DNA of 64,000 nt from Paenibacillus montaniterrae (GTDB taxonomy: Bacteria > Bacillota > Bacilli > Paenibacillales > Paenibacillaceae), in NCBI RefSeq assembly GCF_018403185.1, contig NZ_BOSE01000003.1:496001-560000 (forward strand), read 5' to 3'. Numbering within the stretch: the first letter of the stretch is position 1; the number at the start of each line of letters is the position of its first letter. Under the pieces are notes generated by a model. That model searched no databases, had not been told where the DNA came from, and was given only the letters and a program-made list of their open reading frames with translations. Of the stretch, positions 7,073 through 16,146 are shown one piece after another. Position numbers and translations under genes: made by a program.

Positions 7073-8828
7073 TGCGAGGCAACTATCGAAGCTGGATATC
7101 GCAATTACTTTTATTAGCAATATTCGCCATCTCATTCCTTTAATAATCTTGGTAATCATTAATTTAAAGGGCTTTGACTTTATGAAGTCGTTGTGGGGAA
7201 TATTGGCTGCAGTGCTGATTGTCATATTAAATGGCGTGTTTTCCTTTCTTTCATGGAAGAAATTCCAATATTCGTTGGAGCAGGATCGCATTATTATACG
7301 CAAGGGCGTTCTTAATCGCGAGGAAAAAACGATTTATTATAATCGTATTCACTCTGTCAATGTTCAGCAGCCACTGCTGCTCAGAATATTTGGCGCAGCG
7401 TCGCTTCAGATCGAAACGCCTGGAGGAAAGCCTGGTCAAGCTGAAGGCAAGCTAAGAGTGCTAAAGCATGGTTACGCGCTTGAACTGCAGCAGCAGCTCA
7501 AATATTTGCGTTCAGCCAATGCTGATGCGAAGCAAGCGGGTGGAGCCAATGAGCTGACCGGACAAGGACAGCTGATTTCGAACCCGGAAGAGGCTGCAGA
7601 GCTGATTGCTGGGCAAGGCCCGGGACAGTCCGTCCACGAACAGTGGAAGACCGGGCCATCGTCGAATGAGCCTGTCCTCGGACAAGTGCAGGCCGGGCCA
7701 TCGTCAAAGCAGTCCGCCCACGGACAATGGCAAGCCGGGCCGGACTCGAGCGAGCCTGTTCACCAACATGGGCAAGCCGGGCCATCGTCAAGCCAGTCTG
7801 TCCACGGACACTGGCAGGCGGAGCAGTCTTCAGAGCAGCTTCGCAATGGACCTTATACGGAAGATCGCTACGATTACTATTATCATATAAGCTTCGGTCA
7901 GCTTTTGAAGGCATCGCTTACTTCGCTTAATTTGAACTTTGCCTTAATCTTTATTTTCGGGATCTACTCCTTTGCCGATGATGTGCTAGAGGTTGTTTTT
8001 CCCGGGTTGTATGACAAGCTGCTGAATGGGATCATCGATCAATATTCAGCGCTGCCTATTATTTTACTTTTAGGGCTCACCCTGCTCGTCCTTGGCTTTG
8101 TATGGCTGCTCTCGATTGCTATTTATTTGATCAAATTTGGAGACTTTCAAATAAGTAGAACGCTTGAGCAGCTGTCGGTGTCATACGGCTTGCTGGAAAA
8201 AAAGAGCTTTATATTCGATCAAAACAAAGTTCAGGCGGTTATTATGGATGAGAATCCGCTTCGTCAGTGGCTTGGCTTTGCCGAGCTGCGCGTGCAGGTT
8301 ATTACCTCCAATGCGATGGAGCAGCTTGTCATTCATCCTTTTGTACGCAAAAAAGATATCCCGGCGATTATGGAGCAGCTGCTGCCAGATCGCAAGCTTG
8401 ATTTGCGCGAGCAGCTGCTTGCTCCTCCGCGCTCGGCTTATCGTACTTACGCGCTGCTGCCGCTTATTATTGTGCTGCTTGCCGCTGCCGGAGCGATCTG
8501 GTGGTGGAAGTGGAATGGGCTTTGGCTGCTGCTGCTTTTGCCAGTTATCGCAATTTGGCGACTGCTGTGCATGAGATCAGCAGGGGTGTGGCTTGAAGGA
8601 AATGACTTAATTTTGCGCAAGCGCAGCGTCAATCGCACCACGTATTTTGTGCGAAGAAAGCACATCGTTACGTTGAGCATGAAGGCATCCCCAATACAGC
8701 GCAAGCGTCAGCTCCACAACATTCATGTGCAGGTGCTTGGCAGTGTATTTGCATACCGGGTAAAGAGCATTGCTGATGAGCATTTGCTGCCCATTTGGTC
8801 ATGGTATTCTCGACGTACGAAAGAATAG
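7065..8828 (+). CDS. ydbT: YdbT-like three-PH-domain membrane protein
   Basis: Partner of YdbS. The open frame extends back to 7035, but the ATG at 7065 has AAGGTGG at the right distance and is preferred, giving 587 residues. The order is: two membrane helices with a first PH domain (WKKFQYSLEQDRIIIRKGVL), a low-complexity insert of 14-residue tandem repeats at roughly residues 185-255, two more membrane helices with a second PH domain (LEQLSVSYGLLEKKSFIF), then a third helix pair and PH domain ending the protein. The insert has no counterpart expected in this family and is Gly/Pro/Ser/Gln rich, so probably disordered. It is likely co-expressed with ydbS. Confidence 0.83.
   Translation: MTNARQLSKLDIAITFISNIRHLIPLIILVIINLKGFDFMKSLWGILAAVLIVILNGVFSFLSWKKFQYSLEQDRIIIRKGVLNREEKTIYYNRIHSVNVQQPLLLRIFGAASLQIETPGGKPGQAEGKLRVLKHGYALELQQQLKYLRSANADAKQAGGANELTGQGQLISNPEEAAELIAGQGPGQSVHEQWKTGPSSNEPVLGQVQAGPSSKQSAHGQWQAGPDSSEPVHQHGQAGPSSSQSVHGHWQAEQSSEQLRNGPYTEDRYDYYYHISFGQLLKASLTSLNLNFALIFIFGIYSFADDVLEVVFPGLYDKLLNGIIDQYSALPIILLLGLTLLVLGFVWLLSIAIYLIKFGDFQISRTLEQLSVSYGLLEKKSFIFDQNKVQAVIMDENPLRQWLGFAELRVQVITSNAMEQLVIHPFVRKKDIPAIMEQLLPDRKLDLREQLLAPPRSAYRTYALLPLIIVLLAAAGAIWWWKWNGLWLLLLLPVIAIWRLLCMRSAGVWLEGNDLILRKRSVNRTTYFVRRKHIVTLSMKASPIQRKRQLHNIHVQVLGSVFAYRVKSIADEHLLPIWSWYSRRTKE
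7617..7830 (+). repeat. In-frame 42-bp minisatellite inside ydbT
   Basis: Four full 42-bp units at 7647-7688, 7689-7730, 7731-7772 and 7773-7814, with a degenerate partial unit on each side. Each encodes 14 residues of the form QAGPSSxQSVHGHW. Because the unit is a multiple of three, copy-number change would leave the reading frame intact. The repeat falls in the cytoplasmic or extracellular linker between the first and second PH modules. Confidence 0.85.
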
Positions 8829-8879
8829 TATGAAAGAATTGTATGAAAGAATTGTATGAAAGAATAAAGGAGGCAGAAG

Positions 8880-9917
8880 ATGGAGGCTGTAGAGCTTGAT
8901 AGACGCTTGCAAAGCTGGCTGCTAGATCAGCTGGGCGCTGACTTCAAGCTGGATCGCGTTGAACGTCTGCTTGGCGGAATCTCTTCTACGATGTGCTTGC
9001 TACATGTAAGCGAGCGTACAACGGGCAGGCAGCTTAGCTTTGTAATGAGAGCTGTACTGCCAAGTGACGGCCTATATGAAGAGCCTGGCATATTGGAGCG
9101 TGAAGCGGCAACCTTGCAGCTGCTCGCGGAGCGCTCTATCTTTACAGATGAAGCAGTTGATCGACTAAAGCACATTGCACAGGACAGCAGCGCTAGTCAA
9201 GCTCAAAGCCCTCGCTGCATCGCTTTTGATGCTTCCGGGGAAGAAGCTGGCTCGCCTGCGCTGCTTATGACTGTGGTGCCGGGCAAGGTTAGTCTGCCGG
9301 CTGAGCCGAGCGACGCATGGCTGCAGGAGCTGGCTTCGGCAATTGCTCCGCTGCATCAGGCAACATCAGGTCTGTCCGATTTTCCTTGGCGCTATAAATG
9401 CTATGCTTCAGCAGAATTGCTGCATCGCCATCCAGACCGGCATCCGGCCTTGCAGTGGTCAGCTCACCGCGAGCGCTGGGAAGCGCTCATTCAATATATG
9501 CTGCAGTCTGCTCCTGACTACGCTCCATGCCTCATTCATCGCGACTATCATCCGACCAATGTGCTCTGGAACGAGCAGCAGCAGATTACCGGAATCGTGG
9601 ATTGGGTCAACGGCTGCTTAGGACCAGCAGGTGTTGATGTCGGGCATTGCCGCGTCAATCTGGTTGAGCTTTATGGTCTGGAGGCAGCTAATACATTTCT
9701 GGCTGCCTATATGAAAGCCAATCCGACCTTTGTCTACCATCCTTACTGGGATATAAACTGCTTAATGGATATGACAGCCTTTGGTGAGATTGGGGTTTAT
9801 GATGGCTGGACGGCACTTGGATTTCAAGACTTGACCGATGACATCATTCGCCAAAGGATTGAACAATACGCCGAATATTTGTTACAATTACTGCACACCA
9901 ATCATTACAGTCTGTAA
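8880..9917 (+). CDS. APH-family phosphotransferase
   Basis: A 345-residue kinase-fold protein of the aminoglycoside phosphotransferase/choline kinase family. The catalytic loop HRDYHPTNVLW (about 220-230) and the DxD-like metal site GIVDWVNGCLGP (about 237-248) are clear, with GVDVGHCRVNL following as in this family. The N-terminal lobe has the expected conserved VMRAV strand. The substrate cannot be told from sequence; the neighbours (PH-domain pair, HesB-fold protein) give no resistance context, so a small-molecule or sugar kinase is as likely as an antibiotic one. The ribosome site is AAAGGAGG. Its TAA overlaps a possible ATG of the next frame. Confidence 0.82.
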   Translation: MEAVELDRRLQSWLLDQLGADFKLDRVERLLGGISSTMCLLHVSERTTGRQLSFVMRAVLPSDGLYEEPGILEREAATLQLLAERSIFTDEAVDRLKHIAQDSSASQAQSPRCIAFDASGEEAGSPALLMTVVPGKVSLPAEPSDAWLQELASAIAPLHQATSGLSDFPWRYKCYASAELLHRHPDRHPALQWSAHRERWEALIQYMLQSAPDYAPCLIHRDYHPTNVLWNEQQQITGIVDWVNGCLGPAGVDVGHCRVNLVELYGLEAANTFLAAYMKANPTFVYHPYWDINCLMDMTAFGEIGVYDGWTALGFQDLTDDIIRQRIEQYAEYLLQLLHTNHYSL

Positions 9918-9955
9918 TGGATTCGGAAGTTACTGGTAAAGGGGTGTGCAAGGGT

Positions 9956-10243
9956 ATGGCATTAATCGTTGAGCAGCCAGCAGCAAATTGGTACAAGTCA
10001 CAAATGGAGCTGGGGCAAGGGGATCATGTTCGCATTTATGTTCGATTAGGCGGATGTGGCAGTGTGCATCCTGGACTTTCTTTAGGGGTCATGCAGGATG
10101 AACCGCGTGAAATCGGTGTCCAGCATACAGTTGACGGCATTCATTATTTTATTGAGAAGGACAATATGTGGTATTTGGAGGAAAAGGATTTGCGTATTTC
10201 CTTTGATGCTGCGAATGAGGAAATTATTATGACAGTGCAGTAG
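9956..10243 (+). CDS. HesB/YneR-like protein
   Basis: A 95-residue protein of the HesB-like (YneR) family: short beta-rich fold with VRIYVRLGGCGSVHPGLSLG near the middle and a C-terminal beta strand (EIIMTVQ). Unlike IscA/SufA scaffolds, it lacks the C-terminal CGCG pair and keeps only the GGCG-type cysteine, so iron-sulfur transfer is uncertain. The frame is open from an ATG at 9917 that overlaps the previous stop; the ATG at 9956 matches the normal family N terminus (MALIVEQPAANWYK) and is preferred, with AAAGGGG upstream. Confidence 0.75.
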   Translation: MALIVEQPAANWYKSQMELGQGDHVRIYVRLGGCGSVHPGLSLGVMQDEPREIGVQHTVDGIHYFIEKDNMWYLEEKDLRISFDAANEEIIMTVQ

Positions 10244-10285
10244 CGCTGTACGATACACATACCGTAAGTGAAATAGCAATAAATA

Positions 10286-10372
10286 AGCCTGCTTGAAACG
10301 TTGCATTGCAGCTGGGAACGATCGATCCGGATCAGTTCTGAATGCTGCCTTGGCGTCAAGCAGGCTGTTTTG
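10286..10372. terminator. Bidirectional terminator between the HesB-like gene and uxuB
   Basis: An 11-base perfect inverted repeat, AGCCTGCTTGA (10286-10296) with TCAAGCAGGCT (10356-10366), separated by about 59 bases that can fold further. TGTTTTG follows on the plus strand, and a T-rich stretch follows on the minus strand. It lies between two convergent genes. Confidence 0.7.
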
Positions 10373-10430
10373 TTATGGATTGTTACTTGAGCTTGGTAAT
10401 TTACCCCATAAACCGCAGGCTGTGCCGGGA

Positions 10431-11288
10431 TTATACGCCAGCGTAAGCCATAAACCCGCCATCAACCGGCACTGTAATTCCTGTTACAAAGCCTGAAGCT
10501 TGATCATCACATAGCCACAGCAGCACGCCCAGCAAATCCTCCGGCTTGCCAAAGCGGCGCATTGGCGTATGTGTAATAATTTTATGAGAGCGTTCTGTTA
10601 ATGATCCATCCTCATTCATTAGCAAGCGATGATTTTGCTCTGTATGGAAAAAGCCAGGAGCAATCGCGTTAACACGAATGCCTGTATTAGCCATATGCAC
10701 GGCAAGCCATTTTGTAAAGTTCTCGATTGCAGCTTTGGCTGCACTGTAGCCCGGCACCTTTGTCATTGGCGAAGGCGCGCTCATCGACGACAAATTAATA
10801 ATAACAGGCTGGTCGGCCTCCAGCATTTGCTTGGCAAACACTTGAGATGGAATGAGCGTGCCAACGAAATTCAAATCCATCACTTGGCGTATGCCAGCTG
10901 GAGAAAGATCAAAGAAGGATTGCACCTCAGGATTTTTCCAATCCTCGATGCTGAAGGTTTCATTGGTTGTATTGGCGCTCGCCTGATTGCCGCCAGCTCC
11001 ATTGATTAAAATATTGCAGCGCCCAAGCTTCTGCTCAACCTGCTTGGCAGCCTCTTCAACACTTGCTGCATCTGTTACATCGCAGGCTACGCCTAGCGCT
11101 GTCCCGCCATTTTGCTTAATCGTGTCAACAACGGCCTCTACCTTGGAAGCGGTGCGGCCCAGCACTGCGACCTTGACTCCTTGTCTGGCCAGCTCAACGG
11201 CCATAGCGCTGCATAATACGCCAGAGCCTCCGGTAATAACGGCTACTTTATTGGCCAATGAAGGGTGTATTGCTTGGATTACGGACAT
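10431..11288 (-). CDS. uxuB: D-mannonate oxidoreductase (SDR family)
   Basis: A 285-residue short-chain dehydrogenase that interconverts D-fructuronate and D-mannonate with NAD(P)H in hexuronate catabolism. The cofactor motif is [12 protein letters not shown] (about 19-30), NGAGG lies at about 95-99, and the catalytic Ser and YxxxK are in INLSSMSAP and YSAAK. Family-specific features of the Bacillus UxuB type are the [12 protein letters not shown] and [13 protein letters not shown] segments. It follows uxuA by 51 bases on the same strand. The family is distinct from the long-chain UxuB of enterobacteria. Confidence 0.88.
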   Translation of the reverse strand: MSVIQAIHPSLANKVAVITGGSGVLCSAMAVELARQGVKVAVLGRTASKVEAVVDTIKQNGGTALGVACDVTDAASVEEAAKQVEQKLGRCNILINGAGGNQASANTTNETFSIEDWKNPEVQSFFDLSPAGIRQVMDLNFVGTLIPSQVFAKQMLEADQPVIINLSSMSAPSPMTKVPGYSAAKAAIENFTKWLAVHMANTGIRVNAIAPGFFHTEQNHRLLMNEDGSLTERSHKIITHTPMRRFGKPEDLLGVLLWLCDDQASGFVTGITVPVDGGFMAYAGV

Positions 11289-11339
11289 TTCATTTCCTCC
11301 TGTTTCTATATTTAATGAAGCTTAGCATTTAATAGAAGC

Positions 11340-12416
11340 TTAGCTGAATTTGCTTTGCTCGGCGTAGCGGTATGCATCCCACAATCCCCATAAATGCATA
11401 ATGCCTAAACCGCGATCATACAGGCCATAGCCTGGGCGGCACTGCTCATCCCATATATGGCGGCCGTGGTCCGGACGTGCATAGCCGGTAAAGCCCACAT
11501 CATAATAAGCCTTCACTATCGCTGCAATATTGACCGTACCATCCTCGGTACGATGCGAGGTTTCAATAAAATCGCCGTTTTCCTCCAATCTCACATTGCG
11601 AATATGAGCAAACGGAATGCGATCGGCAAATTCATGTATCATAGCTACGATATCGTTATCCGGCCTTGCGCCAAGTGAACCACTGCACAGCGTAATGCCA
11701 TTGGCAGGGTGATCCACCAGCTTCACCAGCCTGCGCAGGCTGGCCTGATTATTAATAATGCGCGGCAAGCCAAATAGCGGATATGGCGGATCATCCGGAT
11801 GAATCGCCATGCGAATGCCATGCTCAGCGGCAACGGGAATAATTTGCTCGAGAAAGTATTGCAAATTGCTCCAAAGCTGCTCCTCGTCGACAGCTTCATA
11901 CGCTTTAAGTGTCGCGGACAGCTGCGCCAAGCGTTCTGGCTCCCAGCCGGGAAGCTGAAAGCTTGTGTTGCTTTGAAAATGCGCCACCAGCTCATGCGGC
12001 GTCAGGCTGGAAACCTTTGCTTTCTCAAAGTACATCGCCGTAGAGCCGTCCTCCAGCTCAGCGAACAAATTTGTCCGCAGCCAATCAAAAACAGGCATGA
12101 AGTTGTAGCAAATTACCTTTACGCCTGCGCTCGCCAAAGAAATAATCGTTTTTTTGTAGTTCTCAATGTAATGGTCGCGGCTCGGCAAACCAAGCTTAAT
12201 ATCCTCATGCACATTGACGCTTTCCACTACTTCGTTATGAAAGCCGGCTGCTTCAATTTGCTGCTTTACCTCCATAATGCGGTCAAGCGGCCACTCCTCG
12301 CCTGCCGGAATATGATGCAGCGCCCATACGATCCCTTCAGTTCCCGGGATTTGTTTAATATGCGACAGTGGAATCGGGTCATTGCCTTCTCCAAACCAAC
12401 GGAAGGTCATACGCAT
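11340..12416 (-). CDS. uxuA: Mannonate dehydratase
   Basis: Catalyses D-mannonate to 2-keto-3-deoxygluconate. The 358-residue TIM-barrel protein begins MRMTFRWFGEGNDPI, the typical UxuA start; a TTG three codons upstream is open but ATG at 12416 has GAGGAGG at good spacing. Recognisable segments are ICYNFMPVFDWLRTNL, MAIHPDDPPYPLFGLPRI, LCSGSLGARPDND and YARPDHGRHIW, which carry metal-binding residues conserved in the family. It is encoded between gntR and uxuB on the minus strand, forming a compact hexuronate operon. Confidence 0.92.
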   Translation of the reverse strand: MRMTFRWFGEGNDPIPLSHIKQIPGTEGIVWALHHIPAGEEWPLDRIMEVKQQIEAAGFHNEVVESVNVHEDIKLGLPSRDHYIENYKKTIISLASAGVKVICYNFMPVFDWLRTNLFAELEDGSTAMYFEKAKVSSLTPHELVAHFQSNTSFQLPGWEPERLAQLSATLKAYEAVDEEQLWSNLQYFLEQIIPVAAEHGIRMAIHPDDPPYPLFGLPRIINNQASLRRLVKLVDHPANGITLCSGSLGARPDNDIVAMIHEFADRIPFAHIRNVRLEENGDFIETSHRTEDGTVNIAAIVKAYYDVGFTGYARPDHGRHIWDEQCRPGYGLYDRGLGIMHLWGLWDAYRYAEQSKFS

Positions 12417-12447
12417 CCCTATCAAGCCTCCTCAACAATTCAATCCG

Positions 12448-13131
12448 TTATGCAAAATAATGCGGGTATTTCTCATTCAGTGCAGCCAAGTCATCCTGAC
12501 CGCGGTTAATATGCTGCTTCATAATTGCAGCCGCTGTTGTACAGTCCTTCCGTTTAATCGCCTCGACGATCTCAACATGCTGCTCATAAATTTGCTGCCA
12601 ATCGTAGTTGTCGAGCAGGCGCAGCTTGCGGCTGCGATCGAGATGCGCGGTAAGCAGGCTCATCGTGTTCCATGTATTCGTTTTGTTAACGCCGGCAAAC
12701 AAGAGAGCGTGGAACTGCTGGTCCAGCTTGAAAATGTAGTCGACATTTTCCTGTTCAAGTGAAAGCTTTTGCTGCTGCAAATTGTGATCCAGCTGCTGCA
12801 GTGTAGCTTCAGCTAGCGACTGGCAAGCAAGCTCAACAATTGCACATTCCAGCTGGCTTCTCATAAAGCGCGCTTCTTCTACGAGCTCGCGATCGATTAG
12901 CGCAACCAGCGTGCCACGCTGCGGCAGCACCTGCACTAGGCCCTCCTGGGCTAGGCGGACAAAGCTTTCACGGATAGGGGTGCGGCTAACTTTAAACTCG
13001 GCTGCCATTTCGTTTTCCGACAATGCCGTGCCGGGCAAAATGCTGAGCGAAATAATTTGCTCCTTTAACGCTTCATATACCTGATCGCGCACCGAGCGAT
13101 ACGCAATATTGGAAGTAAATATAGGCTTCAC
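12448..13131 (-). CDS. GntR/FadR-family regulator of the uxu operon
   Basis: A 227-residue regulator: N-terminal winged helix (about 10-75) with the FKVSRTPIRESFVRL recognition helix and GLVQVLPQRGTLVA wing, then an all-helical FCD effector domain with DQQFHALLF and the HxxH-type ligands toward the C terminus. It is first gene of the uxuA-uxuB operon, so it most likely represses it in response to a hexuronate or its breakdown product, as in ExuR/UxuR systems. The inducer is inferred. Confidence 0.83.
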   Translation of the reverse strand: MKPIFTSNIAYRSVRDQVYEALKEQIISLSILPGTALSENEMAAEFKVSRTPIRESFVRLAQEGLVQVLPQRGTLVALIDRELVEEARFMRSQLECAIVELACQSLAEATLQQLDHNLQQQKLSLEQENVDYIFKLDQQFHALLFAGVNKTNTWNTMSLLTAHLDRSRKLRLLDNYDWQQIYEQHVEIVEAIKRKDCTTAAAIMKQHINRGQDDLAALNEKYPHYFA

Positions 13132-13160
13132 CTCACTAACGAAAGTGCTTACATCAACAT

Positions 13161-13176
13161 TACCATACTACCATAC
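13161..13176. promoter_or_regulatory. Candidate operator upstream of the uxu regulator
   Basis: Two perfect tandem copies of TACCATAC (13161-13168 and 13169-13176), about 30 bases before the regulator start on the minus strand. A direct repeat so close to the gene is a plausible GntR site, though FadR-type operators are more often inverted repeats. Confidence 0.35.
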
Positions 13177-13333
13177 AAGTTTCTCTTTGAGAATATTGAG
13201 ATTATATTATTAATCGCTATCTTTTAAAAATGATTATTATTATTCAATTGTTGTTCACATACGTAAAAATCAAAGTTTGTTTGTTGGGATTTATATTGAC
13301 GTAACCTTTAAGCAAATGTTAAGTTTAAAGTAT

Positions 13334-13346
13334 GAGAATGATTATC
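13334..13346. promoter_or_regulatory. Fur box 1 upstream of siderophore importer
   Basis: GAGAATGATTATC matches the 7-1-7-like Fur consensus (GATAATGATAATC and relatives) with an imperfect inverted repeat. It lies about 135 bases before the first permease gene. A weaker Fur-like AT stretch lies at about 13226-13246. Iron-dependent repression is expected for this transporter class. Confidence 0.7.
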
Positions 13347-13430
13347 AGTTTTGTCTGCCAACTTGAACATAAATAATACTCGTCTACATGCGGGTTTTAT
13401 TTGTTTCAAGTTATATTTTTGTAAAAAGAT

Positions 13431-13443
13431 GAGAATGATTCTC
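13431..13443. promoter_or_regulatory. Fur box 2 upstream of siderophore importer
   Basis: GAGAATGATTCTC is a perfect inverted repeat around a central G, a strong Fur-type site, 35 bases before the first permease ATG. The sequence between 13132 and 13478 holds no gene; it contains these two boxes and AT-rich promoter DNA, but no single -35/-10 pair stands out. Confidence 0.75.
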
Positions 13444-13478
13444 TATATTCGCATTCATTTCAGAATAAGAGGGTAAAT

Positions 13479-14432
13479 ATGAAAGCTTGGCATCTAGTCG
13501 TCATCCTTGTGATTCTTTCCGTGACATCATTATTTATCGGCGTAACTGACTTAACGATATTTGACCTGTTCTCAATGACAGAAAAGCAGGCGCAGGCTTT
13601 AACGATCGCTCGAATTCCGAGATTGATCAGCTTGGTTGTTGCTGGCACAAGCATGAGTGTTGCCGGCTTGATTATGCAGCAGCTCAGCCGCAATAAATTC
13701 GTATCGCCAACAACTGCGGGTACTGATGATTCCGCCAAGCTAGGTATTCTCGTGGCGATGCTAATGTTCTCATCGGCAACAACAATGGAAAAGATGCTGA
13801 TCGCTTTTATATTTGCAATTGCGGGAACGCTGCTGTTCATGCAGCTGCTGGAGCGAATCAAGTTTAAGGATGCGATTTTCATTCCGCTTGTCGGGCTGAT
13901 GTTTGGCAATATTATTAACTCATTAACAACCTTTTTCGCATATAAGAATGACCTTATCCAAAATGTTACGTCTTGGCTGCAGGGAAGCTTCTCCAGCGTC
14001 ATGGCAGGCAATTATGAATTGATTTATATTAGCGTTCCGCTGCTCGTAATTGCGTACATGTATGCGAATAAATTTACAATTGCCGGTATGGGAGAAGAGT
14101 TTTCGGTCAATCTGGGCTTGAATCACAAGCGCATTGTCAATTTGGGGCTGGTCATTGTCGCGCTAGTCTCGGTAGTCGTTATCCTGAGCGTTGGTGTTAT
14201 ACCGTTTCTCGGCTTGGTTGTGCCGAATATCGTTTCCTTATATATGGGAGATAATTTGAGAAAGTCTCTAATTCATACTGCGTTGCTGGGAGCCAACTTC
14301 TTGCTAGCCTGCGATATTATAAGCAGAATCATCATCTTCCCTTATGAAATTCCGATTGCTCTGACAGTTGGTGTCATAGGCAGCATTTTATTCCTTTATT
14401 TGCTAATGAGGAGACGCGCATATGAAAGCTAA
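13479..14432 (+). CDS. yclN: FecCD-type siderophore permease, YclN-like
   Basis: A 317-residue permease with nine or more membrane segments of the FecCD family. The early RIPRLISLVVAGTSMSVAG motif and the later GVIPFLGLVVPNIV coupling segment are typical. With the next three genes it matches the yclNOPQ order of Bacillus, a petrobactin-type importer; substrate is inferred from that order. Two Fur boxes precede it. It overlaps the second permease by 11 bases. Confidence 0.88.
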   Translation: MKAWHLVVILVILSVTSLFIGVTDLTIFDLFSMTEKQAQALTIARIPRLISLVVAGTSMSVAGLIMQQLSRNKFVSPTTAGTDDSAKLGILVAMLMFSSATTMEKMLIAFIFAIAGTLLFMQLLERIKFKDAIFIPLVGLMFGNIINSLTTFFAYKNDLIQNVTSWLQGSFSSVMAGNYELIYISVPLLVIAYMYANKFTIAGMGEEFSVNLGLNHKRIVNLGLVIVALVSVVVILSVGVIPFLGLVVPNIVSLYMGDNLRKSLIHTALLGANFLLACDIISRIIIFPYEIPIALTVGVIGSILFLYLLMRRRAYES

Positions 14433-15363
14433 GCTAACAATACTTATCGTTCTAGCAATCGTGGTTAGTGCAGCCTTCGTTTTAGTAGACTTGCCTAGCA
14501 ATTGGGACTATGCACTGCCGAGACGCTTGAAAAAGGTAGCTGCTATTTTGCTGACGGGCGGGGCGATTGCCTACGCAACTTTAATTTTTCAGACGATGAC
14601 GAACAATCGAATTTTAACGCCAAGTGTTATTGGACTTGATTCTGTTTATATGCTGTTTCAAACATTTATCGTGTTTGTGTTTGGCTCGATGAGCTTGCCA
14701 TCAGTGAATAAATATTTGAATTTCGGTCTAACGACTGGATTGATGATGCTATTCGCTGTTCTATTATATCGTTTTCTGTTTAAAAGAGAGGGCAAAAATT
14801 TATTTTTCCTGCTGCTGGTAGGCCTCGTGATGGGAACCTTGTTCGGCAGCATGACGACCTTTTTGCAGGTATTGATTGACCCGAATGAATTTCTCGTTTT
14901 GCAGGGCAAAATGTTTGCCAGCTTCAACAATGTCAACTCAGATTTGCTGCTGCTGTCTGCGGTACTCATTGTCTTAATTGGACTTTTTTCAATGAAATAC
15001 AATAAATATTTGGATGTTATGGCGCTCGGACGCGAGCATGCGGTTAATTTGGGAGTACCGTATCAAAGAACGGTGAAGCAAATGCTGCTTGTTGTTGCCT
15101 TGCTCATATCGATCAGCACTGCGCTTGTCGGTCCGGTCACCTTCCTTGGCTTGCTGGTTGTCAATTTGGCGTACCACTACATAGGAACGTATCGCCATTC
15201 GCTGCTGATTCCGGCTTCTATCGGAATAAGCGTTATTGCGCTTGTTGGCGGTCAAATGCTAGTAGAGCGAGTCTTTACGTTCAGTACAACGGTTAGCGTG
15301 CTGATCAATTTTATCGGTGGTTTGTATTTTATTTACTTGTTGCTAAAGGAGAGTCGAGCATGA
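14422..15363 (+). CDS. yclO: FecCD-type siderophore permease, YclO-like
   Basis: A 313-residue second permease subunit of the FecCD family with about nine membrane helices. Conserved segments include LKKVAAILLTGGAIAYATLIFQ near the start (compare the RLPR motif) and LVGPVTFLGLLVVNLAYHYIG toward the end. It forms a heterodimer with the preceding permease in this importer class. It overlaps the ATPase gene as ATGA, so the operon is tightly packed. Confidence 0.87.
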   Translation: MKAKLTILIVLAIVVSAAFVLVDLPSNWDYALPRRLKKVAAILLTGGAIAYATLIFQTMTNNRILTPSVIGLDSVYMLFQTFIVFVFGSMSLPSVNKYLNFGLTTGLMMLFAVLLYRFLFKREGKNLFFLLLVGLVMGTLFGSMTTFLQVLIDPNEFLVLQGKMFASFNNVNSDLLLLSAVLIVLIGLFSMKYNKYLDVMALGREHAVNLGVPYQRTVKQMLLVVALLISISTALVGPVTFLGLLVVNLAYHYIGTYRHSLLIPASIGISVIALVGGQMLVERVFTFSTTVSVLINFIGGLYFIYLLLKESRA

Positions 15364-16118
15364 TTGAAGTTAGAAACGTTACGAAAATGTATGGTGGGAA
15401 GCCCGTCATTGACAATGTGTCCTTGACCATTCCCGAGCGCAAAATCACTTCCTTCATCGGTCCTAACGGCGCAGGTAAAAGTACATTGCTGTCGATTATA
15501 AGCAGATTGCTGGAAAAAAATTCAGGAACTGTGATGATTGACGGGAAGGATATTTCTGCTTGGAATACGAGAGATTTGGCGCGTAAAATTTCTATTCTAA
15601 AGCAGTCTAATCATATCAATATGCGATTAACTGTGCGCGAGCTTGTCAGCTTTGGCCGTTTTCCTTATTCGCAAGGAAAGCTGAGCAAGGAGGACTGGAC
15701 TTACGTAGATGAGGCGATTGCCTACATGGAGCTGACTGATCTAAAGGATCGGTTTCTCGATCAGCTCAGTGGTGGTCAAAATCAGCGCGCCTATATCGCT
15801 ATGATTATTGCTCAAAACACAGATGTCATTTTACTCGATGAGCCGCTCAATAATTTGGATATGAAGCATTCTGTGCAAATTATGAAGGTGCTTAGAAGAT
15901 TAGTGGAGGAGCTGGGCAAAACCGTTGTCATCGTTATTCACGACATTAACTTTGCTTCCTGCTATTCAGACAATATAGTCGCCTTGAAGGATGGACGTAT
16001 TGTGCAAGAAGGAACAACTGAGCAAATTATCGACGGCACGATTTTGGAAAGCATTTATGAAATGCCGATTCCAATTGAAGTGATCGACGGAAATCGCATC
16101 GGTGTTTATTTTAAATAA
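15360..16118 (+). CDS. yclP: Siderophore ABC importer ATPase, YclP-like
   Basis: A 252-residue ABC ATPase with Walker A GPNGAGKST (about 35-43), signature LSGGQNQRAYIAM (about 137-149), Walker B VILLDEPLNNLDM (about 156-168) and the switch His in VIVIHDINFA. The NNLD variant in place of the usual TSLD is common in FecE-type ATPases. It energises the two permeases encoded upstream. The start overlaps the previous stop by four bases. Confidence 0.92.
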   Translation: MIEVRNVTKMYGGKPVIDNVSLTIPERKITSFIGPNGAGKSTLLSIISRLLEKNSGTVMIDGKDISAWNTRDLARKISILKQSNHINMRLTVRELVSFGRFPYSQGKLSKEDWTYVDEAIAYMELTDLKDRFLDQLSGGQNQRAYIAMIIAQNTDVILLDEPLNNLDMKHSVQIMKVLRRLVEELGKTVVIVIHDINFASCYSDNIVALKDGRIVQEGTTEQIIDGTILESIYEMPIPIEVIDGNRIGVYFK

Positions 16119-16146
16119 ATTTATATAAAAAGGGTGGAGAAAGAAC

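Noticed and set aside
7498..7914. 138-residue minus-strand ORF across the ydbT minisatellite
   Set aside because: Produced by the repeat on the opposite strand; ydbT frame carries the PH domains on both sides.
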